DNA of 64,000 bases, taken from positions 2,914,001 through 2,978,000 of the forward strand of contig NZ_CP109013.1 in NCBI RefSeq assembly GCF_036226745.1, given 5' to 3'. Shown here piece by piece: positions 51,594 to 62,311 of the stretch. The notes under the pieces were generated by a model. It searched no databases. It saw only the letters and a program-made list of their open reading frames with translations, and was not told where the DNA came from. Each line of letters starts with the position of its first letter. Within the stretch, counting starts at the first letter, position 1. A program made the position numbers and the translations under genes. The stretch comes from Streptomyces sp. NBC_00683. Lineage in GTDB: Bacteria > Actinomycetota > Actinomycetes > Streptomycetales > Streptomycetaceae.

Positions 51594-52685
51594 TCAGGCC
51601 GTGGAGCGGGGCCGGCTCGATGCGGCCCGCTTGCCGGCCGACTTCCCCGCGGTCTTCGGCGTCGTCTTCTTCGCCGCGGCCTTCTTCGCCGTCGTCTTCG
51701 TCGCGGCCGTCTTCTTCGGCGTCGCCTTCTTCGCCGCGGTCTTCTTCTGCGTCGTCCTCTTCGCGGTGGTCTTCTTCGCGGTGGTCTTCCTCGCCGCCGT
51801 CCTCCCCGAAGCGGTCTTCTTCGCGCCCCCCGCACCGGTGGCGGCCTTCGTGCCCGTCTTCTTCCGGCCCTCGATGGGGTGGACGTCCGCCACCTCGTCC
51901 CCGTCCTCGCCGTGGGACTCCTTCGCCGCCCGCACGCTGCTCTCCAGCGCCGCCATGAGGTCGATGACCTGGCCCCCGCCGCTCTCCTCCTCCGCCGTCT
52001 CCACGGTCTCCCCGGCGGCCTTCGCCGCGACGAGCTCCTCGACCGCCTCGCGGTAGTCGTCGTGGAGCGTGTCCAGGTCGGCTTCGCCGAGGGTGTTCAT
52101 CAGGGTGTCCGCCAGGTCGAGTTCGGCATCACGGACCTTGATGCCGGCGTCCGGAGCGATGCCTTCGGGGGTGCGGATCTCGTCCGGCCAGAGCAGGCCG
52201 TGCATCGCGATCACGTCGTCGACCACCCGCAGCATGCCGAGCCGTTCGCGGCCGCGCAGCGCGAACTTCGCGACGGCGACCTTCTCGCTCCGCTTCAGGG
52301 CCTCGCGCAGCAGCGCGTACGGCTTGGCCGCGGGCCCCCCGTTGGCGGAGAGGTAGTACGCCGAGTCGAGCTGGAGCGGGTCGATGGCGGAGGCGGGCAC
52401 GAAGCCCTCGATCTCGATCGTCTTGGCGGTGGGCAGCGGGAGTGAGGCGAGATCCTCGTCGGTCACGGGGATCACGGTGCCGTCGGCGTCCTCGTACGCC
52501 TTGCCGGTCTCGGCGCCGGTCACTTCCTGCTCGTCCAGTTCGCAGACCTTGTGGTACCGGATCCGGCCACCGTCGGCGAGGTGGATCTGGCGGAAGGAGA
52601 TCGAATGGTTCTCGGTGGCGTTCATCAGCTTGACCGGGATGCTGACCAGCCCGAAGGAGATGGAGCCGTTCCAGATGGACCTCAC
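51594..52685 (-). CDS. ku: Ku protein (bacterial NHEJ)
   Basis: 363-aa DNA-end-binding homodimer for non-homologous end joining. The N-terminus IWNGSISFGLVSIPVKL and Ku core (about 1-250) are typical. The C-terminal about 75 residues are a histone-H1-like run of Lys/Ala/Thr repeats (TAAKKTTAKK style), extending DNA binding, as seen in some actinobacterial Ku proteins. GTG 52685. Divergent from the LigD-type polymerase gene with only 59 bp between. Confidence 0.96.
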   Translation of the reverse strand: MRSIWNGSISFGLVSIPVKLMNATENHSISFRQIHLADGGRIRYHKVCELDEQEVTGAETGKAYEDADGTVIPVTDEDLASLPLPTAKTIEIEGFVPASAIDPLQLDSAYYLSANGGPAAKPYALLREALKRSEKVAVAKFALRGRERLGMLRVVDDVIAMHGLLWPDEIRTPEGIAPDAGIKVRDAELDLADTLMNTLGEADLDTLHDDYREAVEELVAAKAAGETVETAEEESGGGQVIDLMAALESSVRAAKESHGEDGDEVADVHPIEGRKKTGTKAATGAGGAKKTASGRTAARKTTAKKTTAKRTTQKKTAAKKATPKKTAATKTTAKKAAAKKTTPKTAGKSAGKRAASSRPRSTA

Positions 52686-52744
52686 CGTTCACCCCTAACG
52701 ACCGCTTAGCCCTCTTCAGACCGATTTCATGTGATTCTTATCGT

Positions 52745-53638
52745 ATGACGCCGATCACGGAGGTGGAGGGGCGGCGCCTGGCGCTCAGCAATCTCGACAA
52801 GGTGCTGTACCCCGCCACCGGCACCACCAAGGGCGAGGTTCTGCACTACTACGCGGCCACGGCGGCGGACGCCCTTCTCACCCATGTGCGCGACCGGCCG
52901 CTGTCCTTCCTCAGATATCCGGACGGCCCGGCGGGACTGCGCTTCTTCACCAAGAATCCGCCCCCCGGTACGCCCGACTGGGTAGCCACCGCCCCGGTGC
53001 CCCGCCACGACGATCCGGACGCCCGGCAGATCCTCGTGCAGGACCTGCCCTCACTGATGTGGGCCGCGAATCTGGTGGTGGAGTTCCATACGCACCAGTG
53101 GTGCCGGGACACGCCCGCCGTCGCCGACCGGATGGTGTTCGACCTGGATCCCGGGGCGCCCGCGAGCATCGTCGAATGCTGCACGGTGGCGCTCTGGCTG
53201 CGGGAGCGGCTGGCGGCCGACGGCCTGTCCGCGTACGGGAAGACCTCGGGATCCAAGGGGCTGCATCTGCTCGTGCCCCTGGAGCCCACCCCCAGTGACG
53301 AGGTGACGGCCTACGCGAAGGCACTCGCCGTCGAGGCCCGGAGCGAACTGCCCGAACTGGCCGTGCACCGGATGACCCGTGCGCTGCGGCCGGGAAAGAT
53401 CTTCGTGGATTTCAGCCAGAACGCGGCGGCCAAGACGACCGCGGCCCCCTACACCCTGCGCGCGAAGGACAGCCCGACCGTGTCCGCACCCGTCACCTGG
53501 GACGAGATCGAGGCGTGCGGGACCCCCGCCGATCTGGCCTTTCTCGCCGGGGACATGGCCGCACGGCTGGACCGGCACGGGGATCTGCTCGCCCCGCTGA
53601 CCGATCCGGGCCAGGCGCGTCCGCTCCCCGGGGGCTGA
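52745..53638 (+). CDS. LigD-type polymerase domain protein (PolDom, NHEJ)
   Basis: 297-aa archaeo-eukaryotic primase-like polymerase. LSNLDKVLYPATGTTKGEVLHYY begins the domain; DRMVFDLDPG carries the two catalytic aspartates, with YGKTSGSKGLHLLVPL and KIFVDFSQNAAAKTT downstream. It stands alone, without ligase or nuclease domains, and is divergent from ku, which supports a shared NHEJ role. Confidence 0.95.
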   Translation: MTPITEVEGRRLALSNLDKVLYPATGTTKGEVLHYYAATAADALLTHVRDRPLSFLRYPDGPAGLRFFTKNPPPGTPDWVATAPVPRHDDPDARQILVQDLPSLMWAANLVVEFHTHQWCRDTPAVADRMVFDLDPGAPASIVECCTVALWLRERLAADGLSAYGKTSGSKGLHLLVPLEPTPSDEVTAYAKALAVEARSELPELAVHRMTRALRPGKIFVDFSQNAAAKTTAAPYTLRAKDSPTVSAPVTWDEIEACGTPADLAFLAGDMAARLDRHGDLLAPLTDPGQARPLPGG

Positions 53639-53821
53639 AGCGGACGGCGGACGGACAGGCGGGGCACAGCCCCTCCACAGCTGCCGTGCCACCTGGCGAG
53701 GAAAGGCCACAAGTGGAGGGTGGATTGTCCTGGCAGTGGTGCACACTCTGCGCAGAGATGCTTCCTGAACACGGTGTCCGCCGGATTCGGGGTGCAGAGC
53801 ATGACACGGGGAGGGAATGGC

Positions 53822-55942
53822 GTGTTCGCGGGGATCGACGAGGTCGACTGGGCCTCGATGGAGCATGCCTACGGGCCGGCCGACGATGTGCCGGGGCTCC
53901 TGCAAGGACTCGCGTCCGCCGATCCGGCGGAGCGCGAGAGCGCGCTCGACGGGATGTACGGCGCGGTTCACCACCAGGGCGACGTGTACGCGTGCACGCT
54001 CGCCTGCATTCCGTTTCTCTTCGAACTCGTCGCGGATCCCGGCATTCAGGACCGTGGCTCGGTCGTGGAACTCCTCACCAGCATCGGCGGCATCGATCTG
54101 GACGAGGACGACGAGGACGATCTGGACGAGGACGAGATGGAGGGCGCGGCGAACTACGCGATGGCGGCGGCTGCCGTCACCGCCGGAGCGGGGGTGTTCT
54201 TCGAGCTGATCGCCGACGAGGACCCGGGCGTGCGGCTCGCCGCCCCGCTCGCGCTCGCCACCCTGCACAGCCACCCGGTCAAGGTGCTGGCGCTGCTGCG
54301 GGAGCGCCTGCCGGTGGAGGCCGACGACGAGGTGCGGCTCGCCCTCGTCGAGGCCGCGGGGCGGGTCGCCCTGCGCCACCGGCCGCTGGCCGGGCAGGCG
54401 GCGGACTGGCTGAGCAGGCTCGCCGCGGAGGCGTACGCGCCGGGGCTGCGGCTCGCCGCCCTCGCGCAGCTGGCCCGGTGCGCTCCGGACGCGCTGCCCG
54501 GCGATGTCGTACGGGTGGTGTCCGGGCTGCTGCGGGAACTGCGCTCGCAGCCCGGACGGCCGGATCCGCACCCCGTGGAGACCCCGGGCGGTGACACCGC
54601 GTCGCTGGAGCGGACCTCGGCGCCGACGCTCCTGGGGCAGCTGCGGGCCCTGTCCGCGGAGGAGTCGGCGGGCCGCAGCGCCCCGTGGGCCGCCGATCTG
54701 CTGCGGACGCTGCACGTCGGCCTGGACGACCGCGTCGAGGACCGCACCGCGTTGCTGACCGACCAGCTGTGCAGCCCCGATCCCTGGCAGCGGATCGATG
54801 CCGTACGGATGAGCAGCGGGCTGATCAGGGCCTGGCGCGGTTCGTACGAGGGGCTGGTCCGGCTGGTCGGGGTGCAGCTGGCCGATCCGGAGCCGCGGCT
54901 GGCCGAGGCGGCCTCGCACGTGCTGGAGGAGCTGTTCGGTCTGGCCGCGCCGGCCGCCGACGCCCTGGCCGAGCGGGTGGCCGGGGATCCCGGTGGCTGG
55001 GTGAAGGAGTGGGCGAGCGGGCCGCCCGGGCTGGGTTCCGCGGTGAAGGCGCTGGCCAGACTGGGCGACGCCCGGGTGCTGCCCGCGCTGGCGGCGGCCC
55101 TGGAGCGGCCCGAGGTGCCGCACGACGTGGGGTTCGCCATCGGGTACCTCGGCGACACCGCGGCCCCGCTCGCCGGGGTGCTGAGGCGCAGGCTCGGCGA
55201 GGTCGGCCTGGACGAGGGTGCGTACGACCGCGCGAGTCCGCTGCTCGGCGGACTGACGGCGCTGCGGGCGGGCGAGGCCGCGCCGGAGGTGCTGCGGGTG
55301 CTGCGGGGGGCACCCGAGTACCGGGGCGAGTGGCTGCGTACGGCGGCGCTGCGGGCACTGAGCTCGTTCGGGCCCGCGGCGCGGTGCGCCGTACCGGAGC
55401 TGCGGATGCTGATCAGGCGTCCGGGCACCGCGGCGGCGACGGAGGCGGCCGAGGCCCTCTGGGCGGTCGACGGGGATGCCGGTGCGGTGCTCCCGGTGCT
55501 GGTCGAGGGTCTCGGAGCGGACCAGGTGCACGACTGCCGGGCCGCGGCGAGCGCGCTGGGCGGGCTGGGGAAGCTCGCGGCGTCGGCCGCGCCCCGGTTG
55601 CGCGCCCTGCTGACGCACGACGAGCTGTGGCTCCGGGTCGACGCCGCGATCGCCCTGTGGGAGGTCACGGGGCGGACCGGTGAGTCGGTGCCGGTACTCC
55701 TGGCAGCATGGGAGAAGAACCGTCACGTCAGGGTCCGGGTGGCCGGCTGCCTGGCCCGGATGGGTGTGGCCGGGGCGGGGCCGGACGCGGCACAGGTGCT
55801 GCGTGCCGAACTCCTCTCCGTACGTCGCCACAACGCGATGGACGGCGGATACGGCAGTCACGACACTTATGAGGACGAGAAACTGCTGGCGCTGTGCCGG
55901 CGGGCCCTTCTGGGGAAAACGGGAGAAGGAACGAAATCATGA
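53822..55942 (+). CDS. HEAT-repeat protein
   Basis: 706-aa protein built largely of HEAT-like helical repeats (for example DPGVRLAAPLALATLHSH, DPEPRLAEAASHVLEELF, ELWLRVDAAIALWEVTG). An acidic stretch (DLDEDDEDDLDEDEMEG) lies near residue 100. Probably a scaffold or binding protein; partner unknown. GTG 53822 is chosen because GGGAGGG lies about 7 nt upstream; ATG 53801 is in frame. Its stop overlaps the next gene. Confidence 0.85.
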   Translation: MFAGIDEVDWASMEHAYGPADDVPGLLQGLASADPAERESALDGMYGAVHHQGDVYACTLACIPFLFELVADPGIQDRGSVVELLTSIGGIDLDEDDEDDLDEDEMEGAANYAMAAAAVTAGAGVFFELIADEDPGVRLAAPLALATLHSHPVKVLALLRERLPVEADDEVRLALVEAAGRVALRHRPLAGQAADWLSRLAAEAYAPGLRLAALAQLARCAPDALPGDVVRVVSGLLRELRSQPGRPDPHPVETPGGDTASLERTSAPTLLGQLRALSAEESAGRSAPWAADLLRTLHVGLDDRVEDRTALLTDQLCSPDPWQRIDAVRMSSGLIRAWRGSYEGLVRLVGVQLADPEPRLAEAASHVLEELFGLAAPAADALAERVAGDPGGWVKEWASGPPGLGSAVKALARLGDARVLPALAAALERPEVPHDVGFAIGYLGDTAAPLAGVLRRRLGEVGLDEGAYDRASPLLGGLTALRAGEAAPEVLRVLRGAPEYRGEWLRTAALRALSSFGPAARCAVPELRMLIRRPGTAAATEAAEALWAVDGDAGAVLPVLVEGLGADQVHDCRAAASALGGLGKLAASAAPRLRALLTHDELWLRVDAAIALWEVTGRTGESVPVLLAAWEKNRHVRVRVAGCLARMGVAGAGPDAAQVLRAELLSVRRHNAMDGGYGSHDTYEDEKLLALCRRALLGKTGEGTKS

Positions 55943-56256
55943 TCATTTTCGGCACGCGGGGCTACATCTACCAGCTGGCCATCCTCACGATGGTGTGCGG
56001 CTGGTGCGGCAATCCCGCCGCACACACGCTGCGCAAGCGGGTCACGAAGTTCACGCTGTTCTTCGTGCCGCTGTTCCCGTTCTCGACGAAGTACGCGACG
56101 CAGTGCACCTTCTGCGGCGGCGAGCGCCAGATACCGAAGGAGCAGGCCGACCAGCTGCTCGCACAGCACCACGCGGGGCAGGACGGCCTGCAGCACGGCG
56201 CCGCGCAGCAGCAGCCGGGCTACGCGCCTCCCGGCCAGAACCCGTACCAGAGCTAA
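55939..56256 (+). CDS. Zinc-ribbon protein
   Basis: 105-aa protein with two CxxC knuckles (C20xxC23 in VCGWCGN and C56xxC59 in QCTFCGG) separated by a hydrophobic stretch (FTLFFVPLFPF), then a Gln/Pro-rich tail. The zinc-ribbon family is found across actinobacteria; function unknown. Coupled to the HEAT-repeat gene by ATGA overlap. Confidence 0.85.
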   Translation: MIIFGTRGYIYQLAILTMVCGWCGNPAAHTLRKRVTKFTLFFVPLFPFSTKYATQCTFCGGERQIPKEQADQLLAQHHAGQDGLQHGAAQQQPGYAPPGQNPYQS

Positions 56257-56318
56257 GGACGAGTGCCACGAAGCCGACATAAGGGAAATAGCACCCACGT
56301 CTTGCTACGTTGCGGGGC

Positions 56319-57701
56319 ATGACCGCAACGACGGCGGACGCGCGCCCTCCCGAGCTACGCCTGCCCAAGCGGCGCGGGGTCGAGCTCTCGCTCCTGATCG
56401 GGGCCGTGCTCATCTCCGTCTACGGCTACGCCGCCGTCGGCCTCGCCAGGAACAACGCCGTGCCCCCGGATGTCGCCGGGTACGGCGCCGGTCTCGGCCT
56501 CCTCGCCCTGCTCGCCCACCTCGCGGTCCGCTTCCGCGCCCCGTACGCCGATCCGCTCCTGCTGCCCATCGCCGTCCTCCTCAACGGGCTGGGCCTGGTG
56601 CTGATCTACCGGCTCGACCTGGAGACCCCGAGGGACCAGGCGGCGACCACGCAGCTGGTCTGGTCCACCCTCGGGGTCGCGTTCTTCATCGCCGTCGTCG
56701 TCCTGCTGCGCGATCACCGGGTGCTCCAGCGTTACGCGTACCTCTCGGTCGCCGCCGCGCTGGTGCTGATGATCGTGCCGATCTTCTTCCCCGCGGTGAA
56801 CGGGGCCAAGATCTGGATCAGGGTCGGCGGACTGTCCTTCCAGCCGGGCGAGTTCGCCAAGATCCTGCTCGCCGTCTTCTTCGCCGCGTACCTCGCGGCG
56901 AACCACAACGCGCTCGCGTACACCGGCCGCAAGATCTGGAAGCTCCAGTTCCCCACCGGCCGGGTGCTGGGCCCCATCGTGGCGATCTGGCTGATCAGCG
57001 TCGGAGTCCTCGTCCTCGAACGGGACCTCGGCACCTCGCTGCTCTTCTTCGGCCTCTTCGTGATCCTCCTGTACGTGGCCACCGGCCGGACCGGCTGGAT
57101 CGCGGTCGGACTCCTGCTCGCCGCTGCGGGCGCCTTCGTCGTCGGCTCGTTCGAGCCCCATGTGCACAGCCGGGTGGAGGACTGGCTGGACCCGTTCGCG
57201 ACGATCAACGCCGGGCAGGGGCCGAGCCAGCTCGCCCAGTCGCTCTTCGCGTTCGCGGCGGGCGGCATGCTCGGCACCGGCCTCGGACTCGGCCACTCCA
57301 TCCTCATCGGCTTCGCCGCCAAGTCCGACTTCATCCTCGCGACCGCGGGCGAGGAGCTCGGCCTGGCCGGACTGACCGCGATCTTCCTGCTGTACGCCCT
57401 GCTGGTGGCCCGCGGCTACCGGGCGGGCCTCGCCCTGCGCGACCTGTTCGGGCGGCTGCTGGCGATCGGACTCGCCTCGATCATGGCGCTCCAGGTCTTC
57501 GTGATCGCGGGCGGGGTGATGGGGCTGATCCCGCTGACCGGCATGGCCATGCCGTTCCTGGCCCAGGGCGGCTCCTCCGTCGTCACCAACTGGATCATCA
57601 TCGCGCTGCTGATCAGGCTCAGCGACGTGTCCCGCACTCCGGATCCGGGCCGGGCCGGGACCGGTGTCGCCGCACAGGTCACCGAGGAGGACGAGCGGTG
57701 A
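56319..57701 (+). CDS. SEDS-family peptidoglycan glycosyltransferase (FtsW/RodA-like)
   Basis: 460-aa integral membrane protein with about 10-12 helices. Recognised by KIWIRVGGLSFQPGEFAKI, the DW...WLDPF loop region, QSLFAFAAGGMLGTGLGLG and the C-terminal LPLTGMAMPFLAQGGSS-like segment. Polymerises lipid II glycan strands. Works with the class B PBP encoded by the overlapping next gene. Such pairs in Streptomyces are dispensable or developmental SEDS/PBP sets. Confidence 0.95.
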   Translation: MTATTADARPPELRLPKRRGVELSLLIGAVLISVYGYAAVGLARNNAVPPDVAGYGAGLGLLALLAHLAVRFRAPYADPLLLPIAVLLNGLGLVLIYRLDLETPRDQAATTQLVWSTLGVAFFIAVVVLLRDHRVLQRYAYLSVAAALVLMIVPIFFPAVNGAKIWIRVGGLSFQPGEFAKILLAVFFAAYLAANHNALAYTGRKIWKLQFPTGRVLGPIVAIWLISVGVLVLERDLGTSLLFFGLFVILLYVATGRTGWIAVGLLLAAAGAFVVGSFEPHVHSRVEDWLDPFATINAGQGPSQLAQSLFAFAAGGMLGTGLGLGHSILIGFAAKSDFILATAGEELGLAGLTAIFLLYALLVARGYRAGLALRDLFGRLLAIGLASIMALQVFVIAGGVMGLIPLTGMAMPFLAQGGSSVVTNWIIIALLIRLSDVSRTPDPGRAGTGVAAQVTEEDER

Positions 57702-59161
57702 TCCGCTACATCCGGCGGGCCGCCGCGTTCTGCCTGCTGCTGCTCGTGGCGCTCCTGGCGAACGCCGCCCGCATCCAGCTCTTCGAGGCCGACGAACTGA
57801 ACAGCAACTCCGCCAACCGCCGCACCACGATCGACCGCTACGACCAGCCGCGCGGCAACATCCTGGTCGGCGACGAGCCGGTCACCGGCTCCAAGAACAC
57901 CGGCGAGCAGCTCGCGTACGAGCGCACCTACCGGCACGGCCCGCTGTACGCGCCGGTGACCGGCTACGCCTCGCAGACGTACGGCACCACGCTCCTGGAG
58001 AACGCCGAGGACGACATCCTCTCCGGCACGGCCTCGATCCTGGCACCGCTCCCCCTCTGGGGCGACATCACGCGCAGCCGGCAGCCCGGCGGCGACGTCG
58101 TCACCACCATCAAGGACTCGATGCAGCGCGCCGCGTACGAGGGCCTCGACGGCCGCCGCGGCGCGGTCGCCGCCCTCGACCCGGCCACCGGCCGGATCCT
58201 GGCCCTGGTCTCCTCCCCGTCGTACGACCCCGAACTGCTCTCCGGTACAGGATCCTCCGTCACCGACGCATGGGCGCGGCTCAACCGGTCGGCGAGCCAG
58301 CCGATGCTCAACAGGGCCATCCGGCAGACCTATCCGCCGGGCTCGGCCTTCAAGATCGTGACGGCCGCGGCGGCGCTGGACGACCGTGTGGTGACCGATC
58401 CGGACGCGGCGACGGACACCCCGTCGCCGTACGTCCTGCCCGGCACCTCGACCACACTGCCCAACGAGGCGCGCGGCTGCGCGAAGGCCTCGCTGGCGGA
58501 GGCGATCCGGGTCTCCTGCAACACGGTGATGGCGCACCTGGGGGTGGAGGTGGGGCTGGACGGGATGCTGGAGGCGGCGGGCAGGTTCGGCTTCAACGAC
58601 AACGACCTGAAGATCCCCTCCCGAGTGGCCCGCAGCAACTTCGACTCGGACATGAGCGACGACCAGCTCGCCCTGTCCTCGATCGGGCAGTTCGACACCA
58701 CGGCGACGCCGCTGCAGATGGCGATGGTCGCGTCGGCGGTGGCCAACGGCGGCGAACTCAGGCGCCCCCACCTGGTGGACCGCACGACGGACGCCGACGG
58801 CGCCACGGTCCGCCAGCAGGGCTCGGACTCCTACCGGCAGGCGATGAACCCGGCAACGGCCATGCAGCTGCAGCGGATGATGGTCGACGTCGTGGAGAGC
58901 GGTACGGGGACGAACGCGGCGATCGACGGAGTGACGGTCGGCGGCAAGACCGGCACGGCCCAGCACGGCATCGACAACTCCGGCACGCCGTACGCCTGGT
59001 TCATCTCCTGGGCGCAGGCACCGGACTCCGGCCGTCCGGCCGTCGCCGTGGCGGTGGTCGTGGAGGACGCCTCGGCGAACCGCGCCGACATCAGCGGCGG
59101 CGGCAACGCGGCCCCGATCGCCAGGGCGGTGATGGAGGCGGCGCTCCAGGACGGAGACTGA
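57698..59161 (+). CDS. Class B penicillin-binding protein (PbpA-like transpeptidase)
   Basis: 487-aa membrane-anchored D,D-transpeptidase. N-terminal hydrophobic anchor (about 8-25), dimerisation domain, then catalytic motifs SxxK (PPGSAFKIV), SxN ([11 protein letters not shown]) and KTG ([11 protein letters not shown]). GTG start overlaps the SEDS stop by 4 bp, so the polymerase and cross-linker are co-translated. Confidence 0.95.
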   Translation: MIRYIRRAAAFCLLLLVALLANAARIQLFEADELNSNSANRRTTIDRYDQPRGNILVGDEPVTGSKNTGEQLAYERTYRHGPLYAPVTGYASQTYGTTLLENAEDDILSGTASILAPLPLWGDITRSRQPGGDVVTTIKDSMQRAAYEGLDGRRGAVAALDPATGRILALVSSPSYDPELLSGTGSSVTDAWARLNRSASQPMLNRAIRQTYPPGSAFKIVTAAAALDDRVVTDPDAATDTPSPYVLPGTSTTLPNEARGCAKASLAEAIRVSCNTVMAHLGVEVGLDGMLEAAGRFGFNDNDLKIPSRVARSNFDSDMSDDQLALSSIGQFDTTATPLQMAMVASAVANGGELRRPHLVDRTTDADGATVRQQGSDSYRQAMNPATAMQLQRMMVDVVESGTGTNAAIDGVTVGGKTGTAQHGIDNSGTPYAWFISWAQAPDSGRPAVAVAVVVEDASANRADISGGGNAAPIARAVMEAALQDGD

Positions 59162-59165
59162 CCGC

Positions 59166-60239
59166 ATGAGTTCAGCAGTGGCGGCGGCGCTGGCCCGGAT
59201 CGGCGAACTGGACCCGGAGCTGTGCGCGTTCACCGAGGTGTGGCACGAGGACGCCCTGGCCCGGGAGCGGTCCGCCCGGGACCTCCCGCTCGCCGGCCTG
59301 CCGTTCGCGGTGAAGGGCCGCGCGGGCATCCGCTCGTACGCGGCCCGCCGTCTGACCGCCGCGGGCGCCGTCCCGGTGGGTGCGACCTCGGTCCCCGGCC
59401 CGGGCACGCACTGGCAGACGTGGGGGCAGGGCGCGCACGGCCGTACGGTCAACCCCTGGCGCCCCGACCGGACTCCGGGCGGCTCGTCGGCGGGCTCGGC
59501 GGTGGCGGTCGCGGCGGGCATGGTGGACCTGGCCACGGGCAGCGACGGGGCCGGGTCGGTACGGATCCCGGCGGCGTGGTGCGGCGTGTTCGGCCTGAAG
59601 ACGACCACGGGGCTGCTGCCCTCCCCCGACCGCACGGGCCTCGCGTCCCCCGGCGTGCTCGCAGGCTCGGCGGCACGGGCCCGGACGTACCTGCGCCACG
59701 TACTGGACGGGTACGCGCCCCGGCCGGTGCGGCTCCCGGTCCGCGCCGCCTACAGCCCGGACCTGGGATTCGCGTCCGTGGACCCGGACGTCGCGGAGGT
59801 GACGCGAGCCGCGGTGGAGCGGCTGGCCGCGGCCGGAATCGTCCGCCTCGTCAGGGACCCCGTCACACTGCTCGACCCGGCGGAGGCGTGGACGGCGGTA
59901 CGCGGTGGATCACCGACCCCCGCCACCCGGGCGCTCCACGCCGCCAACGCCCGCGCCCTCGACGCCTTCTTCGCGCGCACGCCCCTGCTGCTCACCCCGG
60001 TCACGCCCAACGTGCCGCACGGTCACGACGGCCCGGGTGACGTCTACTCCACGGCACTCACCTGGGCGTTCAACCTCAGCGGCCATCCGGCGGCGAGCAT
60101 GCCGGCCGGATTCACCCCGGACGGCTGCCCGGCCGGCCTCCAGCTGGTGACCGACCGGGGAACGGACGCGGAGCTGCTGGACATGGCGTGCGCGGCGGAG
60201 CGCGCCCTGCCGCCGTCGCGTCCGCCCCGGTTCAGCTGA
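59166..60239 (+). CDS. Amidase-signature family hydrolase
   Basis: 357-aa member of the amidase signature family. Ser-cisSer-Lys triad: Lys in [25 protein letters not shown] and the nucleophile Ser in [11 protein letters not shown]. Shorter than most (about 450 aa). Substrate unknown. Its 3' end overlaps the convergent next gene by 8 bp. Confidence 0.9.
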   Translation: MSSAVAAALARIGELDPELCAFTEVWHEDALARERSARDLPLAGLPFAVKGRAGIRSYAARRLTAAGAVPVGATSVPGPGTHWQTWGQGAHGRTVNPWRPDRTPGGSSAGSAVAVAAGMVDLATGSDGAGSVRIPAAWCGVFGLKTTTGLLPSPDRTGLASPGVLAGSAARARTYLRHVLDGYAPRPVRLPVRAAYSPDLGFASVDPDVAEVTRAAVERLAAAGIVRLVRDPVTLLDPAEAWTAVRGGSPTPATRALHAANARALDAFFARTPLLLTPVTPNVPHGHDGPGDVYSTALTWAFNLSGHPAASMPAGFTPDGCPAGLQLVTDRGTDAELLDMACAAERALPPSRPPRFS

Positions 60240-61098
60240 TCGGCTTGCGGATCTCGGAGCGGACCTTCGCGGTGTCCTCGGCGATCTTCGCCAGGTCGAG
60301 CGACTTCGCGTCCTCGTTGAGCTCGTCCGGCCGGATCACGGCGACCATGGCGGCGGTGTTGTCGTCGCCCCACGCGCACATCGGCATGTTGGTGGTCAGG
60401 CCGATCTCCTTGGACTGCACGACCTGGCACTCCACCGTGACGTCGTACCCCTCGGGCGTGAACTCCTTGGGGGGCACGACCACCTTCGCGTTGTCCGCCT
60501 CGGCCGCCCCCTCCATGATCTTGCTCCGCATGAGCGCGGGGCTGGCGAGCCGCCCGTACATGCCGGAGAGCACCAGCATGCCGTTCTCCTCCGAGCCGTA
60601 CTGGGCGACGACGGCCTCGCCGTCCCGGATGCTCGGGTCGGGGGTGTCCTCGATCTCCTTGCCCTCGGTGTCCGACATGTCCTTGTTGAGGGTGAACTCC
60701 CCCTCCAGGACGGACTTCTCCACGACGAGCTTGTGCGTGGCCTCGGGGAACACGGCGTCCGCGCCCTTACCGACCAGCTTGTAGACACCGAAGACGATGG
60801 CGAGGACGCCGACGAGCGACCCGGCGACGATGCCGACGATCAGCCCGGTCCGCTTCCTCGGCGGCGGCTGCGGCTGCCAGCCGGGCATGCCGGGCTGCGT
60901 CACGTGCTGCGGCTGCCCCCACGGCCCGGGTGCACCCTGCGGCTGCTGGGGCGGATACCCGTAGCCCGGCTGCTGGGCCGGGTACCCGTAGCCCGGCTGC
61001 TGGGGGAACGCGGGCCCCGGAGGCTGCTGCCCGTACGGATTCTGCTGAGGCTGAGGCGGCCCGTACGGGCTCTGGGGCGGCTGCGGCGGCATGGTCAT
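60232..61098 (-). CDS. Membrane-anchored protein with Pro/Gln/Tyr-rich N-terminus
   Basis: 288 aa. Residues about 1-80 are a low-complexity cytoplasmic Pro/Gln/Gly/Tyr region with repeated QQPGYGYP units. One transmembrane helix (about 84-106, [21 protein letters not shown]) follows, then an extracellular domain (about 110-288) with two cysteines (VECQVVQ and MCAWGDD) that may pair. The architecture is common in Streptomyces; function unknown. Confidence 0.85.
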   Translation of the reverse strand: MTMPPQPPQSPYGPPQPQQNPYGQQPPGPAFPQQPGYGYPAQQPGYGYPPQQPQGAPGPWGQPQHVTQPGMPGWQPQPPPRKRTGLIVGIVAGSLVGVLAIVFGVYKLVGKGADAVFPEATHKLVVEKSVLEGEFTLNKDMSDTEGKEIEDTPDPSIRDGEAVVAQYGSEENGMLVLSGMYGRLASPALMRSKIMEGAAEADNAKVVVPPKEFTPEGYDVTVECQVVQSKEIGLTTNMPMCAWGDDNTAAMVAVIRPDELNEDAKSLDLAKIAEDTAKVRSEIRKPIS

Positions 61099-61198
61099 GC
61101 GCTCACGTTACGTCACCACCGGGAACAGGCATTCGATGCGCGGGCATCGGTACCACGTCGCGGGGTTCGGGATTCGTCCCGCCGGCCGGACGGTGCCG

Positions 61199-62311
61199 TC
61201 ACGCCGGCGAGGCACCGCCCTCCGCTATCGCGTCCGCGACCTCCGCCACCCTCGCCTGCTCCTCCACCGCGAAGCGGTCCCGGTCCAGCTGCTCGGCTAT
61301 CTCCTCGTCCTGGGCCATGAGCAGGTCGAGGCTGGAGTCCCCGAGCTCGAAGACGCCCATGTCGACGTACGCCTTCTGGAGCCGTTCGCCCCACAGGCCG
61401 ATGTCCTTGACGCAGGGCACGATCCGGCTGAACAGCAGCTTCCGGAAGAGCTGCAGGTACTCCGAGTGCTCGGAGAGCTCCTTGGCCTCCTGCTTGCCGA
61501 TGCCGAAGTTCTCCAGCACCTCGACGCCGCTGAGCCGGTCACGCATCAGGTAGCAGCCCTCGATGACGAAGTCCTCGCGCTCGCGCAGTTCCGCGTCGCT
61601 GAGCTGCTTGTAGTAGTCGCGCAGCGCCATCCGCCCGAAGGCGACGTGCCGGGCCTCGTCCTGCATGACGTAGGCGAGGATCTGCTTCGGCAGAGGCTTG
61701 GTCGTCGTGTCGCGGATCATGCCGAACGCGGCGAGCGCGAGGCCCTCGATGAGGACCTGCATGCCGAGGTAGGGCATGTCCCAGCGGGAGTCGCGCAGGG
61801 TGTCGCCGAGCAGGCCCTGGAGGTTGTCGTTGATCGGGTAGAGCATCCCGATCTTCTCGTGCAGGAAGCGGCCGTAGATCTCCGCGTGCCTCGCCTCGTC
61901 CATCGTCTGGGTCGCGGAGTAGAACTTCGCGTCCAGATCGGGGACCGACTCGACGATCCGTGCCGCGCAGACCATGGCGCCCTGCTCGCCGTGCAGGAAC
62001 TGGCTGAACTGCCAGGAGGTGTAGTGCTTGCGCAGCTCACCCCGGTCCCGCTCGGTCATCTTCGCCCAGTGCGGGGTGCCGTAGAGCGTGAGGGCCTCGT
62101 CCGGGGTGCCCAGCGGGTCGGTGGGGTCGACCTCCAGGCTCCAGTCGATGCGCTTGTTGCCGTCCCACTGCTTGTCCTTGCCCTTCTGGTACAGGGCGAG
62201 CAGGCGCTCGCGGCCGTCGTCGTAGTCCCAGCTGAACCGGGCTGCGCCCGTGGCGGGAACCTGCCACGACGGGGCCTGGGGGGCGTTGATGTAGAGGTCG
62301 TGTGTCGACAC
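61199..62311 (-). CDS. Ferritin-like diiron protein
   Basis: 370-aa helical protein of the ferritin/ribonucleotide-reductase R2-like superfamily. Diiron ligands are seen in HGEQGAM, DEARHAEIYGRF (ExxH) and a second DEARHVAFGR (ExxH). Probable oxidase/oxygenase of unknown substrate. GTG 62311 has AAGGAG 6 nt upstream. Divergent from a second diiron enzyme gene. Confidence 0.85.
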   Translation of the reverse strand: MSTHDLYINAPQAPSWQVPATGAARFSWDYDDGRERLLALYQKGKDKQWDGNKRIDWSLEVDPTDPLGTPDEALTLYGTPHWAKMTERDRGELRKHYTSWQFSQFLHGEQGAMVCAARIVESVPDLDAKFYSATQTMDEARHAEIYGRFLHEKIGMLYPINDNLQGLLGDTLRDSRWDMPYLGMQVLIEGLALAAFGMIRDTTTKPLPKQILAYVMQDEARHVAFGRMALRDYYKQLSDAELREREDFVIEGCYLMRDRLSGVEVLENFGIGKQEAKELSEHSEYLQLFRKLLFSRIVPCVKDIGLWGERLQKAYVDMGVFELGDSSLDLLMAQDEEIAEQLDRDRFAVEEQARVAEVADAIAEGGASPA

